NCBI GenBank assembly: GCA_037176905.1
Contig: JBBBWG010024779.1
Coordinates: 1 to 64,000, forward strand
Length of the DNA: 64,000 nt
Direction of reading: 5' to 3'
Source: Azolla pinnata
Taxonomy: Eukaryota; Streptophyta; Polypodiopsida; Salviniales; Salviniaceae
Positions 21,177 to 33,433 of this stretch are shown here, in pieces (within the stretch, counting starts at the first letter, position 1; every line of letters begins with the position of its first letter). A program made the position numbers and the translations under genes. The notes under the pieces are model-generated. The model was not told the origin of the DNA and made no database searches. It saw only the letters and a list, made by a program, of their open reading frames with translations.

Positions 21177-23096
21177 GTGTCGAAAAACTCCATCACAATT
21201 TATCCTTGCATATATATTCCCCATGCAAACATAGGCCGAAACACAGTTTTCATCTAGCTGTAATAACTGTTTGAAAGCCCAGCTTGCAAGACCTACATCA
21301 GCATCATTGCAACAACAGCTCCCAAGAAGGGTGGACAGCAGCTGAAGCTGATGACAAGATGATACTTTCTCGATCAGATTCAATGCTGTACTGAAATGCC
21401 CAGCCCGGCCTAGAAGATCGACCATGCATGTGTAATGCTCTAAGGTTGGGGACATGGAATACATAGAATCCATGCCATAGAAGATCATTAGCCCTTCCTC
21501 TAATCGGCCGGCATGATCACATGCAATGAGCAAAACCAGAAATGTTACCACATCTGGCATTACATCCTCTCTGATCATTCTGTTGAAGATTTCTACGACC
21601 TTTCCAGCCTCACCCATGTGAGCATATCCATCCATCAATGCACTCCAAGCTACAACATCACGGGACGGGAGCCCTTCGAACACTTGCTGTGCTTCCGCAG
21701 GCATGCCACATTTCCCATACATGTCCACCAACGCATGGCCGATAGCCATATCTTTCTCCCATAAGCATTGACTATCAACCTCGGCATGTATCGATTCACC
21801 CATCGCAAGCGAACCCATGCTACCACAAGCTTTCAGCAGCAGATGGAAGGTTATTGGATCGGGTGAAATGCCCTCATACTGCATCAGCCTGAAGCATGAG
21901 AGAGTTTCACCACTGAACCCAAGCTGGGTATACCCACTCATCAGCGCATTCCACGATACCACGTTCCGTATCGGAAGCTCTTCTTCGAACACTCTTCTTG
22001 CTTCTTCCACCATACCCATCTTTGCATACATGTCTACTAACGTCGTCCCCAACACCACATCTTTCTCTAGTAAGCCAGTGTTTCTCGCTTCGGTGTGAAT
22101 CTTTTCTCCTACCTCAATGCGACCCAAGTTGCCACAAGCCTTCAGGATGCAAATGAATGTAACAGCATCCGGAGCAATGCCATCATCCCTCCGCACTGAC
22201 TCGAAACACTTGAGGGCTTCACTGTCCAAACCATGCCGAGCATACCCGGCAATCAATGCATTCCAAGATACAACATCCCTCTTCAGCATCTCGTCAAACA
22301 CTTCTTGGGCTCTGCCCATCTCTCCGCATTTTGCGTACATATCGACCAACTTATTGCAGAGTAGGATGCTTTTCTCAGAGTTTGCAGCCATTGCATGTAT
22401 TTCCTCTCCCGTTGCGAGAAACTCCAAGCTACCGCAAGCTTTCAAAATGCAAAGGAATGTGACCACATCAGGAAAGACACCCTCCTGTTGCATCCTCCGG
22501 AAGCATCTCAAGGCTTCATCGTGCATCTGATGATGGGCATAGCCAGAAATAAGCGAGCTCCATGATATGGCATTCCGTTCTGGAATCTCTTCTAATACGC
22601 CACGTGCTCTGCCCAACATACCACATTTGACATACATATGAACCAGCGTGTTGCCAAGCGCCGAATTGAAGCGCAATGATGCTTGGATGATGATCAGAGC
22701 ATGGATTCGTTCCCCTTTCTTGATGAATCCGATGCTGCTACAACTTTTCAAGACGCAAATATAAGTGACCACGTTTGGGGATTGTCCCCTGGTTTGCATG
22801 TGTTTGAAGCTAGAAAAAGCTTGGTGATGGAGGCCATGGTGGTGGTACATAGAAATGATAGAATTCCAAGATACAACATTTGGATATGGGAGGCCTCCGA
22901 AGAAAGTTGCAGCATCTGTTAGGCTACCGCAATTAGCATACATGCCGATCAATGCATTGCAAAGGCATATATCCTTGCGTAGATCCTCCCTCTGCACAAT
23001 GTGGGCGTGTATAATTTTGGCTATGGAGATCTCCTTATGTTCTTCACAAGACTTGATCATCTCCAGAAGAGCTCTACGATCTTTAAGCACACTCAT
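21171..23096 (-). CDS. PLS-class pentatricopeptide repeat protein, truncated in the E domain
   Basis: Single-exon gene of 641 residues from the ATG at 23096 (the frame also opens upstream with a GTG). An organellar RNA-binding role is inferred from the family. It begins MSVLKDRRALLEMIKSCEEH and has five P-L-S cycles marked by VVSWNSIIS, AISWSSLIS, VVSWNALIA, VVSWNALMS and VVAWSALMD, with MYAKCGEM- and LKACGSLE-type blocks. After the last cycle HYTCMVDLLGRAGHFSTALN opens the E1 part, then LLGSCCCNDADVGLASWAF, LLQLDENC and AYVCMGNIYA. It stops ten residues later, inside the E domain, so E2, E+ and DYW are missing. The stop may be an ancestral truncation: repeat copies of the same E segment follow it. 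No obvious transit peptide. Confidence 0.9.
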   Translation of the reverse strand: MSVLKDRRALLEMIKSCEEHKEISIAKIIHAHIVQREDLRKDICLCNALIGMYANCGSLTDAATFFGGLPYPNVVSWNSIISMYHHHGLHHQAFSSFKHMQTRGQSPNVVTYICVLKSCSSIGFIKKGERIHALIIIQASLRFNSALGNTLVHMYVKCGMLGRARGVLEEIPERNAISWSSLISGYAHHQMHDEALRCFRRMQQEGVFPDVVTFLCILKACGSLEFLATGEEIHAMAANSEKSILLCNKLVDMYAKCGEMGRAQEVFDEMLKRDVVSWNALIAGYARHGLDSEALKCFESVRRDDGIAPDAVTFICILKACGNLGRIEVGEKIHTEARNTGLLEKDVVLGTTLVDMYAKMGMVEEARRVFEEELPIRNVVSWNALMSGYTQLGFSGETLSCFRLMQYEGISPDPITFHLLLKACGSMGSLAMGESIHAEVDSQCLWEKDMAIGHALVDMYGKCGMPAEAQQVFEGLPSRDVVAWSALMDGYAHMGEAGKVVEIFNRMIREDVMPDVVTFLVLLIACDHAGRLEEGLMIFYGMDSMYSMSPTLEHYTCMVDLLGRAGHFSTALNLIEKVSSCHQLQLLSTLLGSCCCNDADVGLASWAFKQLLQLDENCVSAYVCMGNIYARINCDGVFRHS

Positions 23097-23572
23097 GGCC
23101 AAAAACACTAGCTACAAGACCCACAAATCCCGTTTTGACAGGTAATTTGTTTCTAAAGGAAATCATAAGTCCGTGATTGCTATGGGCAATTCAATCGAGC
23201 TGGGTAACTGTCAAAGCTTGTGGCTTGATCTCATCCCTCTGATATCTCTGTAAAAACCAAAGCAATCAAGATCAATCAACTTAATGCTTGCTCCTTCAGA
23301 AAATCTTCTTCCTTGCCTTACAGCCTCTTTCGATCGAATGTACAGCTGCTGCTTCAGAATTTCTTCTTCCTTATCTTAGAGACTCTTTAGCTGCACAATA
23401 TATACTATATCCTGGCGCTCTAGCTTCTAAGCTTTCGTAAATTACACAGACATCTTTAGATTAAGCTCATGTCGTTCATTGGATTGCAGCAACATATTCA
23501 GATGTCAACTTTCTATTGTTACTTTCTGTCGATTTGATCAATCCTGATGACAGCATTTCCTTTCATGTGATC

Positions 23573-23976
23573 CCACCGATGAACTCTGATCCTCTGATCC
23601 TACACCGATCTTCCATCTGTGCTTGAGTACTTGCCTTCTCGGATTTCTCATCACAAACCCATCGAGCCTCCTTGATTTCAAAATTCAACGACATTACATC
23701 GATCGGCTTCAGATGTGACAGTGGTTTACTGCCCAAATGGTGTGGCACTCCCTTCTTACACGAATATGTTTCTACCACCGATGCACTCTGATCCTCTGAT
23801 CCTACACCGATCTTCCATCTGTGCTTGAGTACTTGCCTTCTCGGATTTCTCATCACAAACCCATCGAGCCTCCTTGATTTCAAAATTCAACGACATTACA
23901 TCGATCGGCTTCAGATGTGACAGTGGTTTACTGCCCAAATGGTGTGGCACTCCCTTCTTACACGAATATGTTTCTA
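23573..23976. repeat. 202-bp tandem duplication, nearly identical
   Basis: 23573-23774 and 23775-23976 align end to end with a single A/C difference by eye (GAACTC versus GCACTC near the start). It lies about 500 bp upstream of the second PPR start. Minus-strand frames run through both copies (about 106 and 128 codons) but match no family. Confidence 0.95.
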
Positions 23977-25387
23977 CCACCATTCGAAGAATTAGGAGAA
24001 GCATAATGTTGCAAGATGAGACAACATGGCAAAGCTGGAGATCGGATAGAAAATTGAGGAAAAGAAACAATGTAGCACCTACAAAACCTTTCGATGTAAT
24101 TGAGAAAGAAATAGAGTTTCTGTCTGAATGATCTGACAACATATTTCTGCAAAATGTGCATTACCTTTGCCATAGTCAACAATCTTATTCAGTCCAGAGA
24201 AACACCGCCATGCAGAATGAGAGTTCAGAAAGCCATAATTTGCAGTTGATGGGCAAACAGCGAGCTAATTGCTCTATTTCGAGGTTGATCACCTTGTAAT
24301 CTGAAATTACCATGAGAGGTTTGAGAAATAAATGAATATCCGCATTCAAGCCACAAGGGGGTTTAAGAAAACCATGTTTGAAATAAGAATATGGAACTGT
24401 AGAGGTTTTTACAAGATTCTAATGTTTAGCTTAGATGATTCTAGCTAACTAGAAATTTGAGTACTACGGCCAGTACATTCCCAATTTTTCAAGGGGCTTT
24501 GCTTCAGGAGACCACAAACACTCTCCTCCAATGCAGCATACCATAATGTTGCCCAGCCAGCACATCTTTTTTACTGTTTATATGAAAGAGAGGTAGGATG
24601 CTAGTCCATTGGTAGCAAAATATTTCCAATAAAGCCTTCCACATACAAATCATCAAATCAGACGCTTTCAGAAAGCAAGATGGCTCTAGGAATGGCAATG
24701 GCAAAAACCAGTTTTGGGGTGTAGGGTTTAAGGTTAGGGATTAAGACCATCCCTAATCCTAGCAAGAAATCCTTCATGAAGTACAGAAAGCAAATGGCTC
24801 TCGGGAATGGCAATGGCAAGCACCAGTATTAGGGTGTAGGGTTTAAGATTTAAGGATTAAGAACATCCTTTGTCCTAGCACGAATCTTTCGTGAAGTACA
24901 GAAAATTTAAAAATCCCAGAACTAACCAAACGATTTCCACTGGTTGTCAGGTAACTTGCAAAGCTTTAGGTCGACCTGGTCAGCAAATAGTTTCGAGTAG
25001 GATCACAATGCATACACAATTTGAGGGGTTTCCATTTCTGGCCAATTTAAATGAGATACGCTAATCAATAGAACTAGAATAGTTACTTCAAAAATGGTAG
25101 ATAAATTGGCATAAAACAATGTGTCTTTGCACATTTCTAGCTGAGACAAGATAACCAAAGAACCAAGCTCACCATACAGAATCTTTATTGCCTTGAATGT
25201 ATAGATGTTTCAGTGCTTCATCACTCACTGAATCACTGTACGAGCTCAACAATACCCTTTTACACTGCTCAGATTGTATCAAGGTCTATATATATGTGCA
25301 CAATAGTGTCTTTCTAGAGTGGTAGAATCCAATTTGAGCATTCTATGCATTGTCGCTCGGAATGCAAGTGGAATCATTACATGTTTG
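23977..25387. other. Spacer between the second PPR gene and the 3' end of the CIP7-like gene
   Basis: Apart from the 115-bp duplication at 24670-24903 I see AT-rich sequence with no gene-like frame. Confidence 0.45.
24670..24903. repeat. Diverged two-copy tandem repeat, about 115 bp per unit
   Basis: Units start AGAAAGCAAGATGGCTCT (24670) and AGAAAGCAAATGGCTCT (24785). They share GGAATGGCAATGGC, GGGTGTAGGGTTTAAG and a TGAAGTACAGAAA end. Each holds a telomere-like TAGGGTTTA. Older than the 202-bp duplication, judging by divergence. Confidence 0.85.
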
Positions 25388-28300
25388 TCATCCTGACTTT
25401 CCTTCACTTCCCCGGTTGCGAAAGTTTGGAAGGGAAAAAAATGACCTAGAAGCTACTCAAAGAAAAACAGAACCTTTGATCAGCTTTGGAATTTCAAATC
25501 TATTGAACTAGCTGTAGTGTACAATAAATAAGTGAATACCTTTCAGGCGTGTGCTGCTCCATGGTACATGGTCATCCTTTAGGTTAAAGTTGGAAGGGGG
25601 TGTAGGAATAGAGCTCCTTAATTGTGATTGTACTGTAGTTAACAAAGACAAATTAAGTCATTGCAACATTTTTTACTAGGAATGCTAAGATCTACCGTGA
25701 ATATTTGCTTGTGTCATGCATGTCCATAAGAACAGTTGTCAGTCACAAAGATGTTGAATGCAAGAGAACATGTAATTGAAGAAAATTGCTGTGCCTAATT
25801 CTTATGCCAAATCATGTGAAGTTTAAATAAAACAGGAGCAGAAATGCAAAGCTTAAGCTAAATTTGGAAAAATGATTAAAATTTTAAAACCTGGCCCCAT
25901 GTAAACCTTATGCGATTCATGTCGAATCATAGAAGTGATAGCGCTCAAGATGGAAAAACAAAACAATAATCATATGCTAATCTAGTGAAGCGAAAAAACT
26001 AGCTACAGAGTAAAAAAATTCAAATATGAAATCCATGAAAATATCTAGATTAAAATGAACATGAAATCTCAACTTCTTTACCTGATCCTTTTTCTTTATT
26101 GCTTCCACTAGCATTACATACACCATTCTGTCGGCTAAACTCCTTTAACATCCTACCATTCACTCCCAACTTCATGAGATCATTCACTGAGTGGACCTTT
26201 ACTTTTGTGCCTTCAGAGTCATGATCACCTTCTGGAGCCAGACAATCTGCAATAATAACTTCTGAGGTGCCACGGTTTTTTCGGGCAAACTTCAACAATC
26301 GTTTCAGACCTTTGGCTGGCTCCTTGGGTGGCACCACAACCACAACTGGCTTCTGAGAAGAGCTAGCCCACTTCTTGTGGGTGCATACTGTATCAATCAC
26401 AGGAGAGTATTGCCTATATGATGAATCCCATGAAGCTGGACTAGGAATAGCAGATTCTAACAAGCCATATTCAGCATTCATTATCATGCATCTCTCTTGA
26501 GACATATCCACCACAGAAGATTGATTTAATATGGTGTGTTCATCACGAACAAGATTAGCATGAAACGATGTAGAGCCAGTGCCTAATTTCTCCCTTTGTG
26601 ATGACAGTACACTCTCAGCAATGAGTTTTGATAGAGTATTGATTTGTCCTCTGTCAAACTCTCCAAGAGCAGAGTCAGGCTTCTCTTCAATCAAAGTTTC
26701 TGTCCCACAACCATCAACTTCTTCATTGATAGTTGTATCTTTGACACAGTTACAGCCACTGTCAGCTTCCAAAGCAGAGCAATGCAGTTCATGTTTACCA
26801 CAATCTATGGGAAATAAACTTGTATGGTATGTCATTTCCTTCTTAAGTGACTCTTTATATTTTGCTGAGGACGCATGTACTAAACTCTCATCTTGATGCA
26901 TACAATCTGGATAATCTGTTATCACTTGTGTATCAGAGCTAATGTCAAGATCCGTTTCCATCTCCTTTTCTCCAGTTTCCTGAATGAACAAAGATGCATC
27001 CTTCTGAGATTTTTGGCCCTCATGAATGCCATGATTGTTTTCATCTTTCTCACGGGTATATTCAGATCCATGTAGAGGTGTCCACAAGCTATAGTCGTCA
27101 GAACTTTTGGCTGCAGCATCAGCATTAGATAAACCCCTAACCTTTGAAACATTTGCATAAGCTCCATGGCCAATACCAGACTCCTGTGGAATGGCCTTCA
27201 CTTCATGGATAGGAGCAACAGCACTTCTTCTTATCTTGCTTGAAAGAGGTGTCTCAGATTTAATGCCTTCCTGGCGATTTGATGATGGTGACATCTTTCC
27301 ATTGTCTTCTAATGCCATTTTGGTGTGTGCGGTTTTATTTTTCCTAGCTGTCTTATTACTGGAACTATTTGGGGCACCTGTCGTCTCCACAGCAGAACGT
27401 TTACTCAAACCTTCAGACGTTCTATCACTCTTCAGATACATAAGACTTGACCGAGATGAATTACTACAAGTTGACTCAGAATTCTCTTTTTTCAATTCTG
27501 AAAAACATTCAAGTTGGTTATCCCCCATACTACAGGAAACTGATGACTGGGAACCCGAAGCTTTACATACTGCTCCTGTGGAAGCAGATTTAGGAGATAT
27601 TGACAATGCATGCATAGAATTCCTATGAGTTATTGCAGTCTTCTGGGAAGCAGAAGTAGCTTTCCTTGTTTTCTGAAGTTTTGGAGACTCTTTAGCTGTT
27701 TGTGGAGTCAACGGGGGGGAAGGTGGAAAGATAACATGTGATTGTTTGCTCCTTTCCTCATGCGAAATCTTACAGAAAAGAGAAACAAACTGTCAGGAAA
27801 ACATGAACTTGTTGACATTGGAAAAAGGAAGGAATTCCATTGAGATAAAAGGCATGTAGAGGGGTTAGTTACTCTACCTGAGAATTATGCGCATTGCATG
27901 GGTTCTCCCTGAGATCTAAAAGTTTGATTGCACGGATTCTAGGACGTTTACCTTCTTTTGATAACTTAACCGCATTAGCATGCATCTCTGCTTCTCTTAA
28001 ATCCAGTGTCTCCTCCATTGATCTGAGCTTCGCCTCTCTTTCCGCACGTTTTGAAGATTGTTCATCCATCATCTTTGCATTTCTCAACTTAGTGTAATGC
28101 TCATAAAATCTTCCTTCACACCTTTCAGACAACTCCTCATTTTGATTTGGATGGCACATCATGTTAACAAGAGCCTTCATGTTATGCTCAGCATACATAC
28201 TACAAGAGATCATCGAAGATTCTCTTGTAACATTCGAATTGCAATTGATGTTGATGCTACCACTGTCATTAAAGTGATCAGGTTGTTCCTGTCCAGCTAA

Positions 28301-31300
28301 AACTCGATTTTTCTCTGATAACCACGTATTTTCTTGCGCTACTACAGGAACGGTGGTACAAGGAGTATACTGCATCATTCCTAGTGAAATGCTGCTTATA
28401 TCAGTACTAGTCACGTTCCTTGGACTGGATCGATGATTACTGCACACTAGTCCATCACTTGATAATGTTCTCCATGATACAGAACCCACACCTTCACATC
28501 CCATTTTGGACTCTGCAGACTCATGTGATCTCAGATTATCACTTCCATGGGACTCCTTCGTAGAGTAATTTTTCTTCAGCAGTCTCACATCTTGTAGCCC
28601 TACTATTTCCTGTTGGTTATTAGCCTGACAATCTAAGGTTGCAAATTCCATCAAACCATGAGGATCCACATGTATCGGGGCTGTGAATGGCTTCAATTCA
28701 GATTTCAACTGCCGATTTTGATTATTCATGATAAATTCACTTTTATCTTTTGGCACAAAACAGCTTCTCGATTCATTATTCTCAGCTTTGGATCTGTCTA
28801 AGGAAACCCCAAATGTTTCTTGTCTCAAGGATCGTTGTTTTTTCAGAGTCGCATTTGGATCTTCCTGTTTGCTTTCGAAAAGGCTGATTGCAGCTTGCAC
28901 ACTTAATCTTCTTGTAGCTGTAGAAGGTTGACGTTTCCGCTCATCTTGATGCTTCTCATATTCTTCACTGTCACTGCTACTAGATTCCATATTGCCATTT
29001 CTATTTCTATTATTCACATCTTGCCCTCTAGGAGAGAAAGAGTTAATACTACGAGATGTTAAAGAGCGACAGCTTCCAAATTTTCCAACCTGAACTTTCT
29101 TCACTGGAGACATAGACCTCCTCCTAGGAGGTGTTCTTTGAGAAAGCCCTTTTCCCAACTTCAATGGACTATTAGTCGAAAGCTCATCTAATGCAGGTTG
29201 TGCTAGATTCCCATACAGTGACATTAACCCTTTACTTTCCAGCTTCCCACCATTTCCATTTAAAAACGGTTGATTAGACTGTAAGAATGTCTGTCTTTCT
29301 GCCTCCATTGAATTTCCGTTCATTTGTTGCTGCTTTCTCAAGAGCCGGGAGAACCAAATAGATGCTCCACTGCAATGATCAAAAACTTTTGAGAGAAATC
29401 AATAGATTAATAATGCATTTCTTATGATCGGGTTCTAGCACATTTAAGAAACATGATATTCCATAATAGCTTTCAACCGTAAAAAAACAGTAAGCAGGAG
29501 GTTACAAACTAATGAAACAAGACCAGTTCGTAGAAACTTGAACCAATGTGCTGTATTGTGAAATGTCCTAATTCATTTATGGCTAAGTTGAAACACCTGA
29601 AGTTATTCTTCTTTAATTTTCCTATCCTTGTGTAATCTCATTCATGGACATAGCATTCTTCTCATAAATCTGCTGCAATGGCATTCATAGTCTAATCTTC
29701 ATAGAAAGGTCACAGAATTGATAGATAACATAAATGATATTGCCTTGGAGTCGGTCGTTAAGGCACCAACAAAAACATTTAAGCCAAAGTAGAAATTGTG
29801 AATGGCCATGACATAATTCCAACTTATCAGGATGATACAGCCAAAATACTTACGATTAACTTTGTGAAGGCAGATAAATTGCCAAGGGCCAGAACCTAGA
29901 CTGCCTCATTTCTAGAGCAGAATAAAGTTAGAGTAACCCAAATGGGCAAGCCAAACATTGCAGAGAGGAAAACATGCACCATGATGGACACAAATATGTG
30001 TTTCAACTTAACAAGATAAATATCAATCAACAATAAGGCTCCATACATCATAAGAATATTACCCACATATCCACACAAAAACAACACAAATAGAGATTAT
30101 CAGCAATAAAATGTAAGAATTTACCAAAGACGGTCTGCCCTGAAAAATTCAGCAAACATCATTAGATCTTCTACAGTATGACAGTCAAATCCAGCATTGG
30201 CAGCTCGAGAGAAAGCCAACTTCTGTTCTCGCTGCAATGCATGTAGACGTATATCCATCGCTTTGAGGAGCTGCTTCCTATATGTAGGACATAAATATAA
30301 ATGAGTGATATAAGATGTTCATTGATGAGCTCCAGGAAGGATTCCAGGAAAGCACTTACCTTGATGCCTCTACTTCATCGCTAATGGGACTGTAATCATT
30401 TTGCCCAGATGCTACCGTAATCTTAACATCTGGAATTCAATGTAACAGGCTTCAGCTCAAAAAAGATTATGATAGAAGACATCTTGGATACTGCATTAGG
30501 TTCAAACATGCCAAGAATGCTTTATCATTATTGACTTTATTACCAAATATAATCCATAGAGAAAAGAATTTTTGGTAAAACAAACTGCCCACCAGTATTC
30601 ATTAGCCGACCAGTGCCCACAAGAGGATCCTCCATCTGAAAGACAGTTTATTTTTGCATAACCATAAGCCCTTAGAAACAATCTCATAACAATACATTCT
30701 GTGGCATTACCAAACAGACTTGAGTTTTAGCTATATGGCAACATTAAGAAGCACGAATTATAAGACATAGCAATAAACTAGATTGAAATGATAGAATACA
30801 TTAATACATTCAATTTTATTTATTTTGCTTAATGGGCCAGCATCTAGGAGCTTCCAACCCTTTCACCATAGTGAATGAAGAGAGCTTGAGGCTGCACAGT
30901 GCCTCGTCTACTGCCCAGCTCTTGCTAGAGAAGCTCCCAATTCGTATGGAAGATGTAATGCCACTCAGATTATGCATTCAATTTAATTGTGTATTTGACT
31001 TAAATGAACAGTTATGTATTTCATCCTGACCACGGCTATACATGGTATTCACTGCTAAATGCCACATGTTTGCTCAGTGTCAAACAATCCAGATCTAGCA
31101 TAGGCCCAATCAATGTCAGATCATTGCATTGCTTGGCATCTTTCAGAAAGATTCTCTTGAAATGGAAGACGGAATCATCACATGATTTTCTGGACTACTA
31201 ATAAACCTGACTTCTGCAACTAAGATTTTCTATCAGAATACCTCATTATGCATGCTTGCTGAATAGTCAATAATGCTCATTTCAGAGTTCCTCCAAATGC

Positions 31301-32799
31301 ACACATCCACTTGTATGCTCACAAACAGATGACCCTCATCGAGCATGTGATCATATCACAATAATCCCTGCCGAGTAACTCACGCACAACGATTAACACA
31401 TAACCATGGGAAGATATTATGCATGTCATCTCACAGCATCTCTTACCGCACGACCTAATGGGAAGTTATTAACTCGTAATCTTGAATAGTTATGCATAGG
31501 GTTATGATACATAATCAAGAATGATTACTGATAATCAGAGGATGCCTCATAAGGCATTGTTAGTTACACACAAGTGCTCATAGCATAATTTACATGTACA
31601 AAGTTGTTTGCTTGAATATTCCGGACTTGCTCCAGTTGCAACAATTCATCCTCAATTGTCTTAACACGCTCCAAGATCTCCGGTGAGCTCACAAATCTAA
31701 CAAATCTAAAAAGTAAAAGAAACGAGAAATAAGGCAGAAAGGTCAATAATGTATTTGACAATTCAGGATGAAAGTTCTGTTCTGTTTACATATACCTGAT
31801 TCATCCTTTAATTGAATGCATGGATATAACCAAGAACCATTGAAAAAAAACATATTTTGACATTTATGTGAGAAATCTAATGACGTATCATGCTTTGATT
31901 TACCTATCGACAGTCTTCTTGGTAAACCATGGCCGTCTCCCTTCTCGAAGACTGTGAGGATCTCCTTCCAACTTTATTGATGTAGAATTGGGATTCTTTT
32001 TAAGGAGTTCATGAACCGCGTGAATATGTGCTAGAAACGGCTTGAAATTTCCACTGGTAATCTTCTCTGATTCACCTCCGGCAGAGATTGACAGCTCGCA
32101 CGTGCTGCACGTAACAGAAGGAGAAAGAGAAAGAGAAAGAATGTATAAACACGGAGAAGCTGCGAGGAGAAATGACTAACGGTTTATGGTTAAGCAGAGA
32201 GAAAGCATGTAAGCAAGAATTAAGCAGACTGACGAATTGAGATGGGCAAATAAACATACGGAGAATAATCCGTAATAACTGCACTGAGAAATTTCGAGTA
32301 GAGATGTGGAAAAGACGAGTAGGTCACTGAGACTTGCATTCTGAGTAGATCAAATGAAGCACGAAGAAAAATGAATGCAGAGGGAGGAAAGAGAGATGCG
32401 TAGATTACTAGGAATCGCTTCGACAGCCATATCCAGGAGATGGAGGGTGAGAGAGCGAGAGAGCGTGCATTTTGAAGATTGAAAAACGAGTACTGTGAGG
32501 GAATGCAGGATACTAAGACCCCGCCGTTGAGATGATCGAGAGGGGGGGGAGAGAGAGAGAGAGAGAGCGTTTCCTCGCATTTTGGAGATTGCGGAGAAGG
32601 AGAGGGGGACAGGGATTAGGAAAAATGAGACCTTGGCAAGAACACGAAGGACGCAGCCAAATGGAAGGAGAAATGCGGAGGGAGACGGGGAAGCTCACAT
32701 CGAGGAGGAGTTGAGGTTGTCGGAGTTGGACGAAGAAGAAGAAGAAGAAGAAGAAGAAATGCGGAACTCGAGGTAGTCGAGCACGGTGTCGTCGTCCAT
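25388..32799 (-). CDS. CIP7: COP1-interacting protein 7-like protein
   Basis: Ten exons on the minus strand: 32799-32699, 32104-31904, 31705-31594, 30635-30593, 30429-30360, 30277-30125, 29369-27878, 27768-26082, 25632-25540 and 25452-25388; 1338 residues. CIP7 proteins are plant nuclear proteins linked to COP1 and light-regulated gene expression. N-terminal blocks: LDYLEFRI, CELSISAGGESEKITSGNFK, RRPWFTKKTVDRFVRFVSSP, EILERVKTIEDELLQLE and LQREQKLAFSRAANAGFD. The middle is long, polar and probably disordered (RTPPRRRSMSPVKK). C-terminal blocks: PAKGLKRLLKFARKNRG, SSIPTPPSNFNLKDDHVPWS and RSFFSLPNFRNRGSEG. Exon 8 read through its donor would stop at 26050 after KEVEISCSF; the conserved SFFSL tail needs the two later exons. 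Exon 1 codes a serine run from a TCT microsatellite. The weakest junction is exon 3 to 4. Confidence 0.87.
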
Positions 32800-32852
32800 C
32801 GCTCTCTCGGCGCGCGAAGAAGAAGACGCGGCGATGGCTGCCAGAGGAGAAG

Positions 32853-32908
32853 GAAGGAAGGAAGGAAGGAAGGAAGAAGAAGAAGAAGAAGAAGAAGAAG
32901 AAGAAGAC
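32853..32908. repeat. (GGAA)n then (GAA)n microsatellite in the CIP7-like leader
   Basis: Six GGAA units run into about twelve GAA units, 55-110 bp upstream of the ATG. On the transcript strand this is a polypyrimidine tract, TTC then TTCC. Confidence 0.92.
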
Positions 32909-32937
32909 TGCACAGCTCTCCCTGCACAGTCGCGGGG

Positions 32938-33290
32938 ATGGAGATGTATGTGCATGTTGCATGTGCATGTGGGTGTATGTGCATGTGGATGTATGTGCAT
33001 GTTGCATGTGCATGTGGGTGTATGTGCATGTTGCATGTGCATGTGGGTGTATGTGCATGTTGCATGTGCATGTGGGTGTATGTGCATGTGGGTGTGCATG
33101 TGCGTATGCGTGTGGCCATGCATGTGCATGTATGTGGACGTTGGTGTGCATGCGGGTGTTGCATGTATGTGTGCGTGGGAGTGCATCTGTTGAGCATGTC
33201 CATGTGCATGTGGGCGTTGCATATCATTGTGCATGTCCATGTGCATGTGGGCGTAGCATATCATCGTGCATGTGCATGTGCATGTGCAGT
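32938..33290. repeat. TGCATG-rich minisatellite, about 350 bp
   Basis: Alternating ATGTGCATGTTGCATG and TGTGCATGTGGGTGTATG units decay rightward into variants such as CATGTCCATGTGCATGTGGG. Alternating purine/pyrimidine composition favours Z-DNA. All frames stay open for over 100 codons as Met/Cys/His/Val strings, a product of the repeat. Confidence 0.92.
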
Positions 33291-33407
33291 ATGCAGATAC
33301 AGCGGACCGCGCTGATACATCCGGATGAACATCGGCTGCCGGCAGAAAACAAAAAAAATTTGCACATGCAAGTAATCGAGCTGCGATTCGATGCCTCGAG
33401 CAAACTG

Positions 33408-33433
33408 TATATATATATATATATATATATTAT
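33408..33433. repeat. (TA)n microsatellite
   Basis: About 12 TA units between AAACTG and TTATACG. Confidence 0.95.

Noticed and set aside
26050-26081. Stop codon at 26050 as the end of the CIP7-like protein
   Set aside because: A good donor (CAG|GTAAAG) precedes it, and two downstream exons restore the family's conserved C-terminus in frame.
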